This document shows positions 12,041 through 51,902 of a stretch of DNA of 64,000 bases, one piece after another (positions within the stretch are counted from its first letter, which is position 1; every line of letters starts with the position of its first letter). A program made the position numbers and the translations under genes. Under the pieces are notes generated by a model. It saw nothing but the letters and a program-made list of their open reading frames with translations, did no database searches and was not told the DNA's origin. The stretch comes from Dysidea avara (Eukaryota; Porifera; Demospongiae; Dictyoceratida; Dysideidae): NCBI RefSeq assembly GCF_963678975.1, contig NC_089279.1, forward strand, positions 31,336,660 to 31,400,659, read 5' to 3'.

Positions 12041-13320
12041 CGAATTATAATAGATCGACAAAACCCAATGAATTATATATTTTTTTTTATTTCTTTTTAT
12101 GTAGACAATTCTTCCTTGATAATATAGCTATGCACATTAGGAAGTTCCACGATCAGTAGGCTACAACGCTGAATGAAAACATCAATATTCTAAACTGTAG
12201 GAAACTTGCATGGTCCTCACCTACTAATATTTTGGTCATGCCCTTGTGTCTGAATCCATTCCTTAGTATCTAACTGTCCTGATGCCTACTGTAATTTAAG
12301 ACACTAATTTTGCAATTAGAATAGTTTTCTTTGTGATAAAAGCACTAAATGTTCTGTGGAAGTTTGAGTAAGGCATATACTAAATGGTATTCTATGGAAT
12401 TTTTCAATTTAACAATTTTATATAGTTACAGGTAGCAGGGGTCTGGTAGTGCAGCCCCCAACAACTGTATATTTTATTGATTCAAAACGCAACAGTTGCA
12501 AAACATCAGCCCATTGTGCTGGCATAAGTTAGAGCACAATAGGTGGCAGAAGCATTAAGCATAATACTAGCATAAAAGGCAGTTTAATAATGTCAGACCA
12601 TAAAATTTTGACTATGAAAATACTTCTTGCAGTAAAATATCATTCTATTATAATAATAGAATAGTCAATTGAGTGAGTTGGACATGACTATTATTATGCA
12701 TGATACAGATTAATAATTAATAATTATGCAGCTTAATCCTTTCCCTGCTATTTCTCTTCATTAAAAGTGCCATTATCGCTTCAAATAATTGTCCACAATG
12801 CTTATTATTGACTATCAAAGCATACGATGACATCCCTGCAAGGGACTGGTTTTCCCTTTCCCGTTAACCTAAGGGATATTAAGCACAGGAGCTACTGAAA
12901 CATTGGACAGAAGTTACAGAGCATTTGAAGGTGGTGTTATGTGACAGTTATGGTGGTGCGTGCATGGGTGTTAAAGATTTAGTATTTATATGCAACAATG
13001 TTTTTTCAACTTTTAAACAGTTCCTCACGAGCAAAAAGTTATTACTGTCAATGTAGAAAGTACAAACTACTTTCATATGCAAATAATGGGGAATAAGGCA
13101 AATATAAGCTCCTGATATAAAAGGCAAGTTGAGTTGAGAGCTCAAATTTATTTAATTAATACATAAAGCACTGCCACACATGTATAATGAAATACATCAC
13201 CAAGGGGGCAGACTAATGCAGCGCAAGATGAAGCCAAGTGCTGTATTAGTCCCGAGATAATATTAGTCACAAATGATCCTAATTACTATATAGTTCTTCA
13301 ACTAGAAGCAGACTGTATGA
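12041..13320. other. No gene seen
   Basis: AT-rich spacer between the duplication copies with T-rich (12078-12100) and A/T low-complexity stretches. Small frames here lack splice context or known motifs. Confidence 0.4.
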
Positions 13321-13324
13321 ACAC

Positions 13325-13560
13325 TGTATTCTCAAGAGCTAATTGTTGTATAGCTATCAGTATCGTCTGAGTCTGACTGTTGTATTAAAGATAGTGACTG
13401 CTCTATTAGAGTATCTTGATTTTATTTCTGCAAAGTGTGAATACAATCAGTTAAGAAACAATGCACATTTTCTTGACATAAATGCATAGTATGTTCATGT
13501 TTTGCTGTATTCTTGGCATGCACATTGTGAGCTTTAATTTAAATCTTGAAAATTATGGCA
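13325..13560 (+). repeat. Dispersed repeat, copy 2 (CTATTAGAG family)
   Basis: A more compact relative of 2098-2660 carrying the same order of blocks: 'ctcaagagcta', the palindromic core at 13397-13416, 'tttctgcaaagtgtga' and 'gttcatgttttgctgtatt'. Confidence 0.55.
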
Positions 13561-15009
13561 TAATGCAACTGACTGTCACAGAATGAGAAGGATTGAGATG
13601 TTTTGGGCAAATTAAACTCTCCAAGGATTGATTTTTTTTAAAGATTATCGCAAAATTTTGACTTTTAGGTCAATCATTAATGTCCCATTTTCCATACCAC
13701 ATCAATGAAGTTTTGTACTATTGGTAGCTGAATGCAGCTATCAAGCAACTTTTAATTAGTAGCTAGCAAGAGCAGATCAAGAAGGATGCGTTCTGAGTCA
13801 TATGAACTTTGTAATTGCTGTCTATTTGACAAAATCTATATCAGTGCTATTTTGAGCAAATGTGGAAAAAGTAATAATTAAGTTTATGTGCAATACCAGG
13901 TCTTAGAGCTATACCATTGTTGGGAGCCTGCATCACAATGGACAATAATTATAGTTAGGTTTGCTTATTATTGATCCTCACATAACTTCTGACTAAGAAC
14001 TAAGATTGATATGCTTGTATACGACAGAGTTGTACAATGTGGTCAGGTTATAATCATCCGTGTTGTTGGATATAGAGGCACTACACAGTGTGTTCTACAT
14101 GTGCACAGCACACAGGCATACAAAAAACAAGCCAAACTAGAGAGTTTGGATGCATGCATTCCATTATAGCCCAAACTGTTCTACCAATGCAAGTATTAAG
14201 ATGGTTAACTGAAACCTGATTGATGGCTCTATTAGAGTATCTCAACTTCCAGTAGTTTAAAAGCAATCCAGTCAAAACTGTTTCAGCCATACTGCTTGTT
14301 ACTGTCCACATAGCTAATTGGAAATGTCTTGAGGCTCGTCACGCAGCAAAAGAGGCTAGGTGAGAAAAGTGTGAGGTAGCTACATTAAAGTGTGACAATA
14401 TGATGTAAAAGATAGCCTGCCATAAACAGCATGCGGTGGTATTCAGCTAGTTTACTACACACACTTGACTATACATTGCAGTTATTACCTATGAGGACAA
14501 ATTGTGTGTATGTATGTGTGAATGTTTGTGTGTGTGTGTGTGTGTGCACGCGCTTGTGTTGAAGACAGAATCTATGTTCAAGCTGGACCGTTCATTTAAG
14601 AGACTATTTGTGGTGAGGACCCTAACAAATGCTGAAATGTATGCTAGCTGGTGTATTAATCATGATCAGATGTGAATACTGCTAACATATTGAATTAAAC
14701 TGTGATGATAAGACAACATAAACTTAATTATTAGTTTCTCATCCTCTTGTACTCAAAATACCAGTGCGGGAGGGAGGATTTCTATTTTACTTTTAATAAC
14801 TAGATAGCTGAATTAGCTAGCTAAAATGACTCAGAATGTAGTTTTCTTAGACTGCTCTAGCAAGGTACCAACTATAAAAGGTGCTGGATGGCTGCACTTA
14901 GCCACCAGTGGTATATACAAAAAATCCTTGATGAGGTAAGAAAAATGGTGATGCAGGCGGGGATGAGAAGCTAATAATTAAGTTTATGTGGTCTAAAAGA
15001 CGTAAGACA
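13561..15009. other. No gene; inverted repeat partner and short GT tract
   Basis: Contains the inverted partner (14550-14680) of 6155-6290, a single CTATTAGAG core at about 14226-14243 and a short GT-rich tract near 14505-14548. No exon is supported. Confidence 0.45.
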
Positions 15010-15109
15010 AAATGCAATAATTAGTGAAACAGGGTCAGACGGCAACAGGAACCATAATCATACTAACAAAAATAAATTAATTAAATGCAACAAGATCCCA
15101 GTCCAGGGA

Positions 15110-15530
15110 AGCTCTGGAATTAAAAATCTGAACACTGTCTGCTTTGTGATCTCGCAGATCTTTTTGTTAACTGACAGGCATTAGCCAGTTGAGCAAGTGT
15201 GTGGAACATTAAAATTAATATCCAATCAGGGTCATGCAATAAGGAGCCATACCAATCTTCCTTTTGAGCTCTTGCAGCCAACACTGATATATTGTGGGTA
15301 TTAGTAGGGATAGTCAGTTCAAGCAAACAGATGAAGTCATCACCAAGACAAAAGATTGGTAGCTATAGGGATAGTACCAAGAGAGCTGACATTGGCTGCA
15401 AGTTTACTATACATTTTGCTGAAGTCCCACAATGATGAACCAAAACCTACGAGACTAAATCGTGTCTCCAGATATACCTGCCATGATCAAGAGCAACAGA
15501 ACATTGGTCAAGCTGGGGTTGGGGACTTGA
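15110..15530 (-). pseudogene. Decayed retroelement 3' fragment inside copy A
   Basis: The minus strand reads LELTIPTNTHNISVLAARAQ then KEDWYGSLLHD and LAQLANACQLTKR. This parallels ELTVPTNTQQHLLAARARKE in the fragment at 53190-53702 (plus). The frame is interrupted and the mid-section is shortened. It is probably the tail of a non-LTR or related retroelement; the family is not determined. Confidence 0.5.
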
Positions 15531-16592
15531 CAAAGAGCACATTTAGGTAGCTAGTTTGGACATTCAACCAACCTATGGTAGTTACTTACTACGATAAAAC
15601 TTATAATTGCCAGTGTACACAGTTGTGCACTCCATAGCCATACCATGTAGCTATTGGTTACGTAGCTTTCCAAGATTGTCTGAGCTGTTTTTTGTTGTTG
15701 TTTTTTTCCGAAGAAAAGTAACATTTCAGCCGACCATAATGGTCTATAATTAGTGGTGCATGGCAATAAAGATGTCAAAAGCAGGAATGCTGAAAAGCAG
15801 TTCTTAGAACTGATGTAGTCTCCCTTCAAATCATTAAATCATGTGTGGTTTGGCTCCATTACAAGTTTAGTAAAAGAGCTGTACTTTATGGCTTCCCATA
15901 CAAGAACTCCTGTAGTCCAGCGCAGATAGATCTGAGCCCTCAAAATCATTCAATAACTCATGATCGTGGACCATATGTAGTTACATTACAGGTGCAATCT
16001 CATGTTGAAAAAGAGGTTGCTTTAAATTAAATAACTTGCATTATAATTATTTTTAATTGCAATTTCCCTAGAGAAACCTTTGCTATCATTTTTCTCACAT
16101 TCATAGCTTCAAGGGTCTTTTCAACATACATCAATATCCCCTACCACATTACAGTACTGTAATTACATAATAAATACCAGCTTCAAATTAAAATGCATAT
16201 ATAGTATGTATCTTTGTCAACATGTTCCTTTTGTTGGCTTAACTTTTTAGATTACTATATTAAGAATCCATCTAACTTGCTTTTCTCACAATACTTGTAG
16301 TTAGACATTAGTTTTAATCCACTTAATGTTTTCCATTATAGTATACAATCAATTACAGAATGAATTTACATTATCAACACACTGAACCACCTGAACAACA
16401 CACAACAAAAATATACACAATACACTATGATATAATTCAACAAACATAACACACTGATACAGGAAAAACACTACACACAAAATGATTACAGTATTATAAA
16501 TAAGAAGTGGTATTATTAACATAATAATATTTACGTTCACTGTTTATGGTGATAACTAAGTTTATAAATTTGTTGTCCGTTTTCTTTTTAAA

Positions 16593-19500
16593 TTACTGAT
16601 TGGGAGGTCCTGCTAGACTTTGGCTTTGTTTCTTTCCGGAGTCCGTTGTGTAGTAACAAAATGAGGTCATGGCTTCATCAGACGACATGCTTCTCTGGAA
16701 ACCATAGGGAAAAGCCGATGGAGGTGTGGCTCTTTGAAGACCAACAGAACAATGAGGACACATACCCGCACATCCGGGGGAACCACGTTGCGAAAACACA
16801 ATAGGCTGTGTGCTCATCATGGAATTGGGTATGGAGATTGGAGTAGTCTGTGGTGGACAAATAAATACATTCCCGGTACCAGCCGGTTGTGGTTGGTGTG
16901 AATGTCTCTGTTGAGATATGTGTATGCCAGGGTGGGCATGGCAGATGGTCTGGTGATCCACACCTGCAGGTACTTCCCCATAACCACGATTCAGTGTGCT
17001 ATAAAAGGAGTGATTAGTAGGTGAACCCATAGAAGTTGAATCGTGATGCAATGGATGCTTCGGACTTGTCAGTGCCTGAGGGCTTGTTCCTTCAATTGCC
17101 AACTAAAAGGAAAATTTAAAAACATACCGTCAGCACAGCGACAGGTTTTATGAATGTACTGTCTACCAAATACAATACACACAACCACATAAGGATTCTA
17201 TTTTAGAATCAGTATTATAAAACTAAATATACTATAATCATCATTATTAAAAGACCATTTTCACACAGTGAAGCCTCACTATAGTGGCTGCCTCTTTAGT
17301 AAAACCACCTCATTATAGTGACTATGTCAATCTAGAGCTAAGTTGTATATCATGACCTCATTAATAAGACCACCTCATTACAGGCCAACATGTACTTTAT
17401 GACTTCATTAATAAGACCACATCATTTAGACAGTGGAATCTCTCCTAACAAGCCCTCACAATTATAGACACAATAGAAGACACCTCATAATAAGACAAAG
17501 ATTTTGGTCACAATGATTTTGGTCACAATGATTTTGGTCTGGCCAATAAAGTGTCCATTATGGTGGCCTTAGTAATGAGGTTTCACTGTATATATTTAAA
17601 GTCACAGGAAGAACAGATATCTGATACATGTCATAGAAGTTTAGTGGGACATATGCAACATGACAACACTTGGAGGACTTCGCGGATAAACAATACACCC
17701 TATGGCTTCTCATAAGTGGTGTGATCATGTCATGGTTCACATGTGGTGACTATGGACTGCCTAACAAACCACAACTATGTTGTTTACATGCTCAATGCTT
17801 CCTTACTGGTTGAGACTTCTTGTGCTGTTGGGCTAGTCTGTGCACCTGGTAGTATATTGCCTTACTGTGGTCAGTGTAGAAAAAGAAAGTCCCCTCACCA
17901 GTATAACAGCCCCTGTGGACACACATAAATATATTAGCATAACACATTGCACACATTATATTATGTAACATTGAATCACAGACTTGAGGCAAAGAAGACT
18001 TACAGAAAGACTGACAGAATTCCTACAGTAACAGTAGTCAGACAAAGCCAGCCCCTTCAACCCCAAACACATTCCACACTCTTCCTAGTACAAACTAGTG
18101 CTCAACAGCCTGAAGAATTAAGGCCAGCCTCAGACATTGTCTACATATGCAATCCCACTAGAGAGTGAAACACCTGTCTAAATGAATACTTAGTCAGTCA
18201 AGCAGATCTGAACAAAAACTATCAACGCCACACAGAAGCAGCATTAGTAGTATCAACAACTAGTACTGATAGAGCAAACACACACGATCTTGTGTATACT
18301 CTGATTCTATCGACCATTATCTCTAGTCAAAATCATTAACAAACAATCTCTAGGGTAGATACTGTGAGAGATACATAAACATCTTTTAGCCATACAAAAA
18401 TTATGTAATTAGACAAAGCCAAAAGCATGCATAATCCTAGTACGCTTCTGTATACACTTTTATTAAGGTTTGTAATAAACACTCACAAAATGTTATTTAC
18501 CTGCCAGCATCAATACTGAAGCACCAGTTGCTCAATCCATATCTGCGCAGTGATCTTATTGGCCATGAAACAAGTTGCTGATCTGCATAACAAAAGACAT
18601 CACACCACTGTGCACACAAGACCACCCACTGAACCACACAGCACATGCCAAACACACACCTCAACCCACAATCATTATAAGAACAATGTCTACCAATAAG
18701 CACATCCACAAACCTGACCCTAAACTTTTTAACACATTAGCTGGACACAAAGCAAGTACCTACATCCCAAATGCATACACCATATGCTTTAATGGTATAG
18801 CACAAATGCTAATGAATGACACGTACTATACGACATCACGTTGTGAATTTTACTTTTACATCTCCAATACCATATCATCACATTAATACATATTTCCTGC
18901 TGGCTGCTGGTAAGAAACTTTAGTCGATCAAAGACATTACGAGGAAAGCTATGAAAAATTTAATAATGCTGTAACCAAAATGTGGCCACAGTTTACAAGC
19001 TAAGATAGTTGTGGTTTCCATGTCACCTAAACACAGACACTTTGACACACTAAATGAAGCCATTATCCCACGACACTTTCCATTTAGCCCACTCCCGCAC
19101 TATCATAAAACACACTAGGTACAAATTAGACAGTATTAAAGTTTCAATATGGTTTAGGTAAGGTAATACGACTGTTTCTATGCCCACCCAACACACACAT
19201 GTACGTACATTAAGTTAACGGTCTTTATAATGACAACATGAAATGCGCCCAGCGAGAAAGATTATGTTACATAAACAATAGGAAAGAAACCATGTTAATA
19301 TGCTACTAGTATCAACTGTCTATTGTCCCAAAATAAAGGAGGAATTAACAGAGCATGTAAACAACACAGAATAAAGTACTGTGCTCAAGTTAAGTTACAT
19401 GTTATAGAGTTGTCAATGTTTAAACAACGTTCTATGACATCAAAGAATTATCTCAACACATCAAAAGGTTTAAAATTTCTATGAAATACTAAACCTAATA

Positions 19501-21121
19501 TGACCATATTGAGCATATAAACAAAGAATGCTTGTAATCATTTGCTTTGATGTAATTTGTATTTACACAAATTTCTCAATTCCTTTACTTACCAGAATTA
19601 ACTGAGTACAAAGTGATTGAGTCCTCGGACACAACAAGATCGCATGAGCCACCCATCTGTAGCTTCTCTGATTCTTTTAGCTTAACGGGATACCTTGTTC
19701 CTAATAAGGATAAGAAACTTGTCACCTTCAAGTTTATCAAAACACATTAACCAGTCAAGCATGTTCGTAGCATGCAGGTCACGTTGGCTATATAAGATTA
19801 GTTAAAAGCTTTTACATTTTGTTACACTAAACTGTAAAGCTCTACAAATTCCAAGTAATATATTGCTCACTCATAGCTCCTATACACATCACTGAAAGTG
19901 CTTATGTCACATTTAGGAACTAAATCTACTTATGGAGTGGTTCTCAGAATGACTAAATGGCTTTAGATACACTAAGCAGGAAACGTGTGTTGAAGAAGAC
20001 TCACTCAGTTCACTTGCTTCTTCTGTTGCTGGTGACTGATCAAAACTTACTGTTGATGCGCTACCAACCATCTCCGGCGATGAATCTGATGAATTTGTTG
20101 ATGGTGAAGGAAATGCTCCAGTTGAGTCACCCGACACTTGACGCTTAACAGGATGTCCATTGTTTGAAACTGAAATAGGTTGGGAAGAGATTTGAATTGC
20201 CATTGGACGTGGATGCATGTGAGGGGGCGGTGACTGAACAAACTGCCCACTTGTTGTAACAACACCTAATGAGAAGTAAAGAATCTAATTTTCTCTCAGA
20301 ATACAAACAAAGTGACAATTCCAGGAATGGAACAAACAAAAGCAAATACAGGAACAAACAAGCAAATGAGGGGGAAAACCAACAAAGAATTTGATAAACT
20401 TTCTGACCTGTTATATGTGAAGGAGATTGGGGTGGTACATCTCCACGTAAAGGAGACATGACCATTGGTGAATGTTGAGCATTTGGATAAGGAACGCCAA
20501 CTAGTTCTGGCTGCCTTTCTTTACGATATGACTTTAACTTCCTCATTATTTCAACCCACTCATCTGCTTCAGCATCAGAATTTGCTGTCAGCTTGTGCCC
20601 AACTCCTGGACAAAGAATTTCAAATGTCTGTTTCTTGTCCATAGTTCGTTGCACTTCGACAACTTCTTCCATCAATATTGAGCCTTTTGACTGTTCCCCT
20701 TTAGAAGCTGCTTTCTCATCTTTGTAAAAATCCAGTCGACACAGTCCTGCCTCTTTTCTCAACACAAACCATCTACGCCTGTCCTGTAACAATAGCCAAA
20801 ACACTAAATCATTATTGATTTATTGTCATAGCTGAATACAGTGTTAATGACATTACACATAGCGCGCGTATGGGTGTAGTTCTACACGTCTAACGGATTA
20901 TTTCAAATGCTTATCGCCACCTTATTCAAACAGACATAGGGCGCTAACGCATTGCAGTTTAGACAAGGAGCTATCACGAGGTGTTTTCTCAAGTGGGTGT
21001 AAGTTTACTTCTAAGCTACTTGCTAGCAAAACAACTAACATAGATAACTTACTAAAAAGCCGCCTTTTCCTGTTAGGTATCCTCTTTTAATAATGAGATC
21101 TTGCTCTTGGCTGCTTGACAT
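16593..21121 (-). CDS. DOK/IRS-like docking protein (PH + IRS-type PTB), 7 exons, 503 aa
   Basis: Adaptor that docks to phosphotyrosine on receptors at the membrane and recruits SH2 proteins. Exons: 21121-21053, 20783-20408, 20265-20005, 19700-19593, 18582-18501, 17912-17807, 17102-16593. They total 1512 nt with matching phases, start MSSSQEQDLIIKRGYLTG and stop TAA. The PH domain (residues about 10-120) has GYLTGKGGF, RRRWFVLRKE and the closing ADEWVEIMRKL tryptophan helix. A Ser/Pro-rich linker (about 130-235) follows. The IRS-type PTB (about 236-334) has SWPIRSLRRYGLSNWCFSID, AGRGC and GEGTFFFYTDHSKAIYYQV. The two arginines used for phosphotyrosine binding in DOK/IRS appear conserved (RRYG, AGR) by eye. 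The His/Pro/Ser/Gln-rich tail has candidate docking tyrosines (YSTL, YGEV) and two CxxC-type cysteine clusters. Domain order and length match DOK proteins better than IRS. A second PTB-tail cassette lies downstream at 8056-11866. Confidence 0.92.
17266..17588. mobile_element. CAGTGAAACCTC-type MITE in intron 6 (copy A)
   Basis: Allelic in position to 8748-9001. Ends CAGTGAAGCCTCAC and the complement of CAGTGAAACCTCATTAC, with internal 'aagaccacctcatt' repeats. This copy has an extra internal duplication of the 'gacctcattaataagaccac' block. Confidence 0.5.
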
Positions 21122-21459
21122 GGTTTAAAGGCGGGAATATTGTATTTTCGTCGCTGCTATCAACTACGAGAAACACCCTTCATAGATTTGCAAAGAAAAC
21201 AGTACGACGTTTGTCCAATCAGGAATTCAACCTGCTTATAACCTCTGCTCGCACAAACCGTGTCCTTCTAAATGATGATTTCTCCAGGGACCAACTTTAT
21301 TTATTAGTGGGTTTTCATCATAATTAGCCGCGCGCCCGCGTAATTTAAAGGCGGTTAGTTCAAAAATGCCATAACAAATAAATACAATAGTTCTGTTAAA
21401 AATCTCTGCAAAATGGAAAATACGGCATACACACAAACACACAAATAACACACGTACAA
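21122..21459 (-). promoter_or_regulatory. 338-bp intergenic gap: docking-gene promoter and hydrolase 3' flank
   Basis: Two minus-strand genes are separated by only 338 bp, so the docking-protein promoter and the hydrolase 3'UTR must share this interval. A minus-strand AATAAA lies near 21299, a candidate polyadenylation signal for the hydrolase. No TATA box is obvious immediately upstream of 21121. Confidence 0.4.
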
Positions 21460-22998
21460 TCAGGTCTTGATGGAATAATATTTCCTTAGTCCATCCACAT
21501 AAATCCATTCCATTACTCTGGCTGGAGATAACAGTTTACAATAATGCATACCAGCAGCTGCTTTGACATAGTAAACAGTCGGAGTCTTCATCATCACAGC
21601 CTTTACTTCCAACACAGCACCACCAGTGGAGTTCTTAGTTTCAATAAACTTCAGGGGGTTCCATATCCACTCCGGTCCAACATTGTACGGACCAAGATCT
21701 TCACCCATTGTCATATACTCACCAAATGAGATGTAACGATTGTAAGATTTAGTAGCTGCATTGTTGATGCCCCAGTTGTAAGCTTGTTCATTGATCTGTT
21801 TACAGATTGATGGTGCATCAGAAATATTAAATGATACATTTTTCATGCCGGCTGCCTGCATTACGGTTTGTCTAGACTTTAGTTTGGCACGGATTTCTTT
21901 TGCAGAAGTGTAGGTCGATGCAGTATCAAGTTTGTCAAGGTCTTCATACACATTCTGACTTACTGTAACTGAATGGAGTGTACAACTAGAATCAGGATTG
22001 GAGCAATTGTTTGTTACATGTGGTAGATGCACTGGGTTGATTTGATAAACTGGGTGAAAAGCATCCTTGTCAATAAGCCCCGGGCCTTGTGGCAACCCAC
22101 CCATAATAACCTGAGCTTGTTCTGTCCACGAACAGCCAGTGGTACAATAAGGACCTGGTGTCTGGTCGTAGCATGGTGGTAAAAAGTTATAAAATCCCTC
22201 CATCTGGTAAGCAGTGATCAGGGGTTTCACAAAGCTGCCAGCAGCCCCAACAGCATCCTGAATAGTGGAGAATCCCCTCCCATCCCCCATCTGAATTGCT
22301 ATGAATGCAGCCACCAGAGAGGCAACAGAAGTGTGGGCACTATCAAAGGTGATTTCTGGTTTGAGGTCATTATCTTTTACATGTTTTGGTGGATCGCCAG
22401 ACGCAAACTGAAAGTGGCTCATTCCTTCAATAACTGTCACAGGAAATGATCTGGTGGCAACATTAATGTCTGGTGCCTCAGAAATACGGTGATAATACTC
22501 CTCCATAATTCTCGTCACTCTAGTAAGACCATCTAGTTCTCCTCCAATAGTCAAAGTCGGAACAGGGTAGGTCTCGTTTCTGTACTTCCTCAGTAAGAAT
22601 GATCCCATTAATATCTGTCCATGGCTACTCTTCCCACTACTGTACACATAGTCCTGAAGTATCACACCTCCAAGTGAATGTCCAGCATAGAAAACAGCAC
22701 TTGCATTCATCCCATGTCCTGCCATTGACTTCAGTACACGAGAAATGGCGCCAGATAAGACAAGGGGCTCAGCTAAATCTAATGGCATTTCGGGTATACC
22801 AATCCAGAGAGCAAAACCGGAGCTGCTCTGAATAGCAGTAGCCAGAGGTTCATATTGATTGGGCTTGATGTAAGCTCCTTGGATAAACACCAAGGCAATT
22901 TCTTGAGGGCCAGTCTTTATAGGCGCTAGAATTGCATCATCAGCAACAACCATGGACATCAAACACGGCCACAAAAATGCAAGGTACTGCAGCTTCAT
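21460..22998 (-). CDS. Secreted alpha/beta-hydrolase, intronless, 512 aa
   Basis: Single uninterrupted frame. The N-terminus MKLQYLAFLWPCLMSMVVAD is a clear signal peptide. The catalytic triad can be read as the nucleophile elbow GHSLGG (Ser108), an acidic residue in GGELDG (Asp156) and His195 in EGMSHF, all within the first 200 residues. This is the spacing of lipase/esterase-type hydrolases. The C-terminal half (240-512) is a large extension with paired cysteines (PPCYDQTPGPYCTTGCSW, NNCSNPDSSC) and several N-glycosylation sequons (NAS, NET, NCS, NVS, NIS, NST), consistent with secretion or lysosomal delivery. Substrate unknown. It lacks introns while both neighbours are spliced, so retrocopying or gene transfer is possible. 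It is transcribed divergently from the SLC38A7-like gene about 1 kb away. Confidence 0.9.
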   Translation of the reverse strand: MKLQYLAFLWPCLMSMVVADDAILAPIKTGPQEIALVFIQGAYIKPNQYEPLATAIQSSSGFALWIGIPEMPLDLAEPLVLSGAISRVLKSMAGHGMNASAVFYAGHSLGGVILQDYVYSSGKSSHGQILMGSFLLRKYRNETYPVPTLTIGGELDGLTRVTRIMEEYYHRISEAPDINVATRSFPVTVIEGMSHFQFASGDPPKHVKDNDLKPEITFDSAHTSVASLVAAFIAIQMGDGRGFSTIQDAVGAAGSFVKPLITAYQMEGFYNFLPPCYDQTPGPYCTTGCSWTEQAQVIMGGLPQGPGLIDKDAFHPVYQINPVHLPHVTNNCSNPDSSCTLHSVTVSQNVYEDLDKLDTASTYTSAKEIRAKLKSRQTVMQAAGMKNVSFNISDAPSICKQINEQAYNWGINNAATKSYNRYISFGEYMTMGEDLGPYNVGPEWIWNPLKFIETKNSTGGAVLEVKAVMMKTPTVYYVKAAAGMHYCKLLSPARVMEWIYVDGLRKYYSIKT

Positions 22999-23990
22999 CC
23001 CTCAATGCTAGTGAGTAAACAATAAAAAATTAAATAATATTTAACCACAAACCTGACAACACTAACCATTTAACCACCACTGAGCAACCCCCAAAAAAAC
23101 TTATATTTTTATCAATTAAGAATTTATTTCCAGGTAAGGGAGTACTAATTGAATTTCGTAAGCAAACAATTGCTAATTTAAAAGCCTATAAATTTAACCA
23201 TTCAATTTCTATAAAATTTAGCATCTACACATATACAAATATTTTACCACAAGATGTAACAAAATTATAGTCACAAAGTTCATATAGCATCTCAAGTTAC
23301 AAACAGGACAGCATTAACACTAGTGTGCTATGAATCAAGGCATTAAATCTGACACCAACATTCGTACACATATTCATAACTAATCGGTGCATGACTCAGC
23401 TGTTTGAATGCAGTGTTGACACGACAAGTCACTAAATGGTATCACATGGTCAACTCAGGACACTTAGAAAAATCGAAATGTTAAACGACAATGGTTTATT
23501 AAATGCTAACCACATGCTTAAGTCCTTGGCGATTTTTAATACAAGTAAAAATACACACTGGTGACCTGAAATGATGCCATCTTTAGTAATGGGAAACTCT
23601 TACACAATTTAAGAAACACCAGAAACTGTAGACATAATTCTTCACATCCTTCATAAAGGTCGTGATAAATGTACAAGACACACACTGTATGGTTCCCATG
23701 GTGTACATTAACATGTTAAACTGCTTTCAGTTTCTACACAGGATGTGTACTGATGATATAATCCCATGTGTTTAGGAAACCAACACAATTCGGGACTTGA
23801 ACAAGACTAAATAGGGTTAACAGTACATACAGCACAGTACGGGTTCAGACATACAACACAAACGATTGACTATGTTACCTGTTTGGAAAAGGTCACTCTT
23901 CGATGCCTGTCCTTGTAACTATTGTTGCGTAATCATCTGTAAGCCACATGGGTACGTTCTATCTAATGCTCACTAGGGTGAACTTCAGAA
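22999..23990. promoter_or_regulatory. Divergent intergenic region between hydrolase and transporter
   Basis: 992 bp between the two start codons, presumably holding both promoters and 5'UTRs. AT-rich; no TATA-like box could be placed with confidence. A small upstream non-coding exon for either gene cannot be excluded. Confidence 0.45.
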
Positions 23991-51188
<27,198 letters not shown>

Positions 51189-51511
51189 TAGAAAATTTCA
51201 TCTCTTTTTCACAGAACTGTCATAATAATATATTTCATTTTATTTATTAGCCATTGTGATGTTAAATTATGTTCCTATATAATGTGCAGTGATCATTGGT
51301 ATATTTATATCATTTCATTTTGTGTTTGTCTACTGTAAATAATGTATGGAGGAGTAAAGATGTGTGTCTGCATGGAGTAGAACTCTGCTGTATTGTAAAA
51401 CTAGTCAATGGAAACAATAACTATGCATTAGTATAGTGACACAATACAAAAATTATGTGCTTTATCGTAACTATGAAACTAGTACTTTTCTTGACAATTT
51501 TTTTTGCTATT

Positions 51512-51902
51512 GCAGATTTGTCCTTTGTGACCTTTATGGCCATTTTTGTCTAAGGCATTAATTAACTTGTTATACCCCTGTACCAAAAATAAAGATCTTG
51601 TTGAATGAAACAACTTTGGTTTTTATTTGTAGTTGCAAAGTTATGATCATCTGTGTATTACCCATATACATGAATTTTGAAGATGATTTACCTCCCTATG
51701 GGTAATTTACACCCGAAGGGCAGGTAAATTCAAAGAATTTACAGCTAATAATGGAATTACCTATTAACTTCAAATGAAAAGCCAAGTTGTTTTATTCAAC
51801 AGGACCTTTACTTTGGTATTATCATTAATGCCTCATAGATAAAGACAGTAATAGTCAAATAGAAGTGGCTAGAAAGGTCACCAATTAAGGTCAAATCTGT
51901 GA
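51512..51902. mobile_element. Foldback element downstream of the transporter
   Basis: The left arm (51512-51620) and right arm (51785-51902) are imperfect inverted repeats sharing 'cagatttg', 'ggcattaat' and 'cctgttgaat..aacaactt'. An AATAAA at 51588 could serve the transporter mRNA but lies inside the repeat. Confidence 0.6.

Larger units (their letters stand above)
15010..19865. repeat. Segmental duplication, copy A (contains the functional exons)
   Basis: Partner of 6400-12040. It includes exons 4-7 of the docking-protein gene, their introns, and downstream retroelement debris. Intron order, MITE content and flanking non-coding sequence are conserved, so this is a DNA-level segmental duplication and not a retrocopy. 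Confidence 0.85.
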
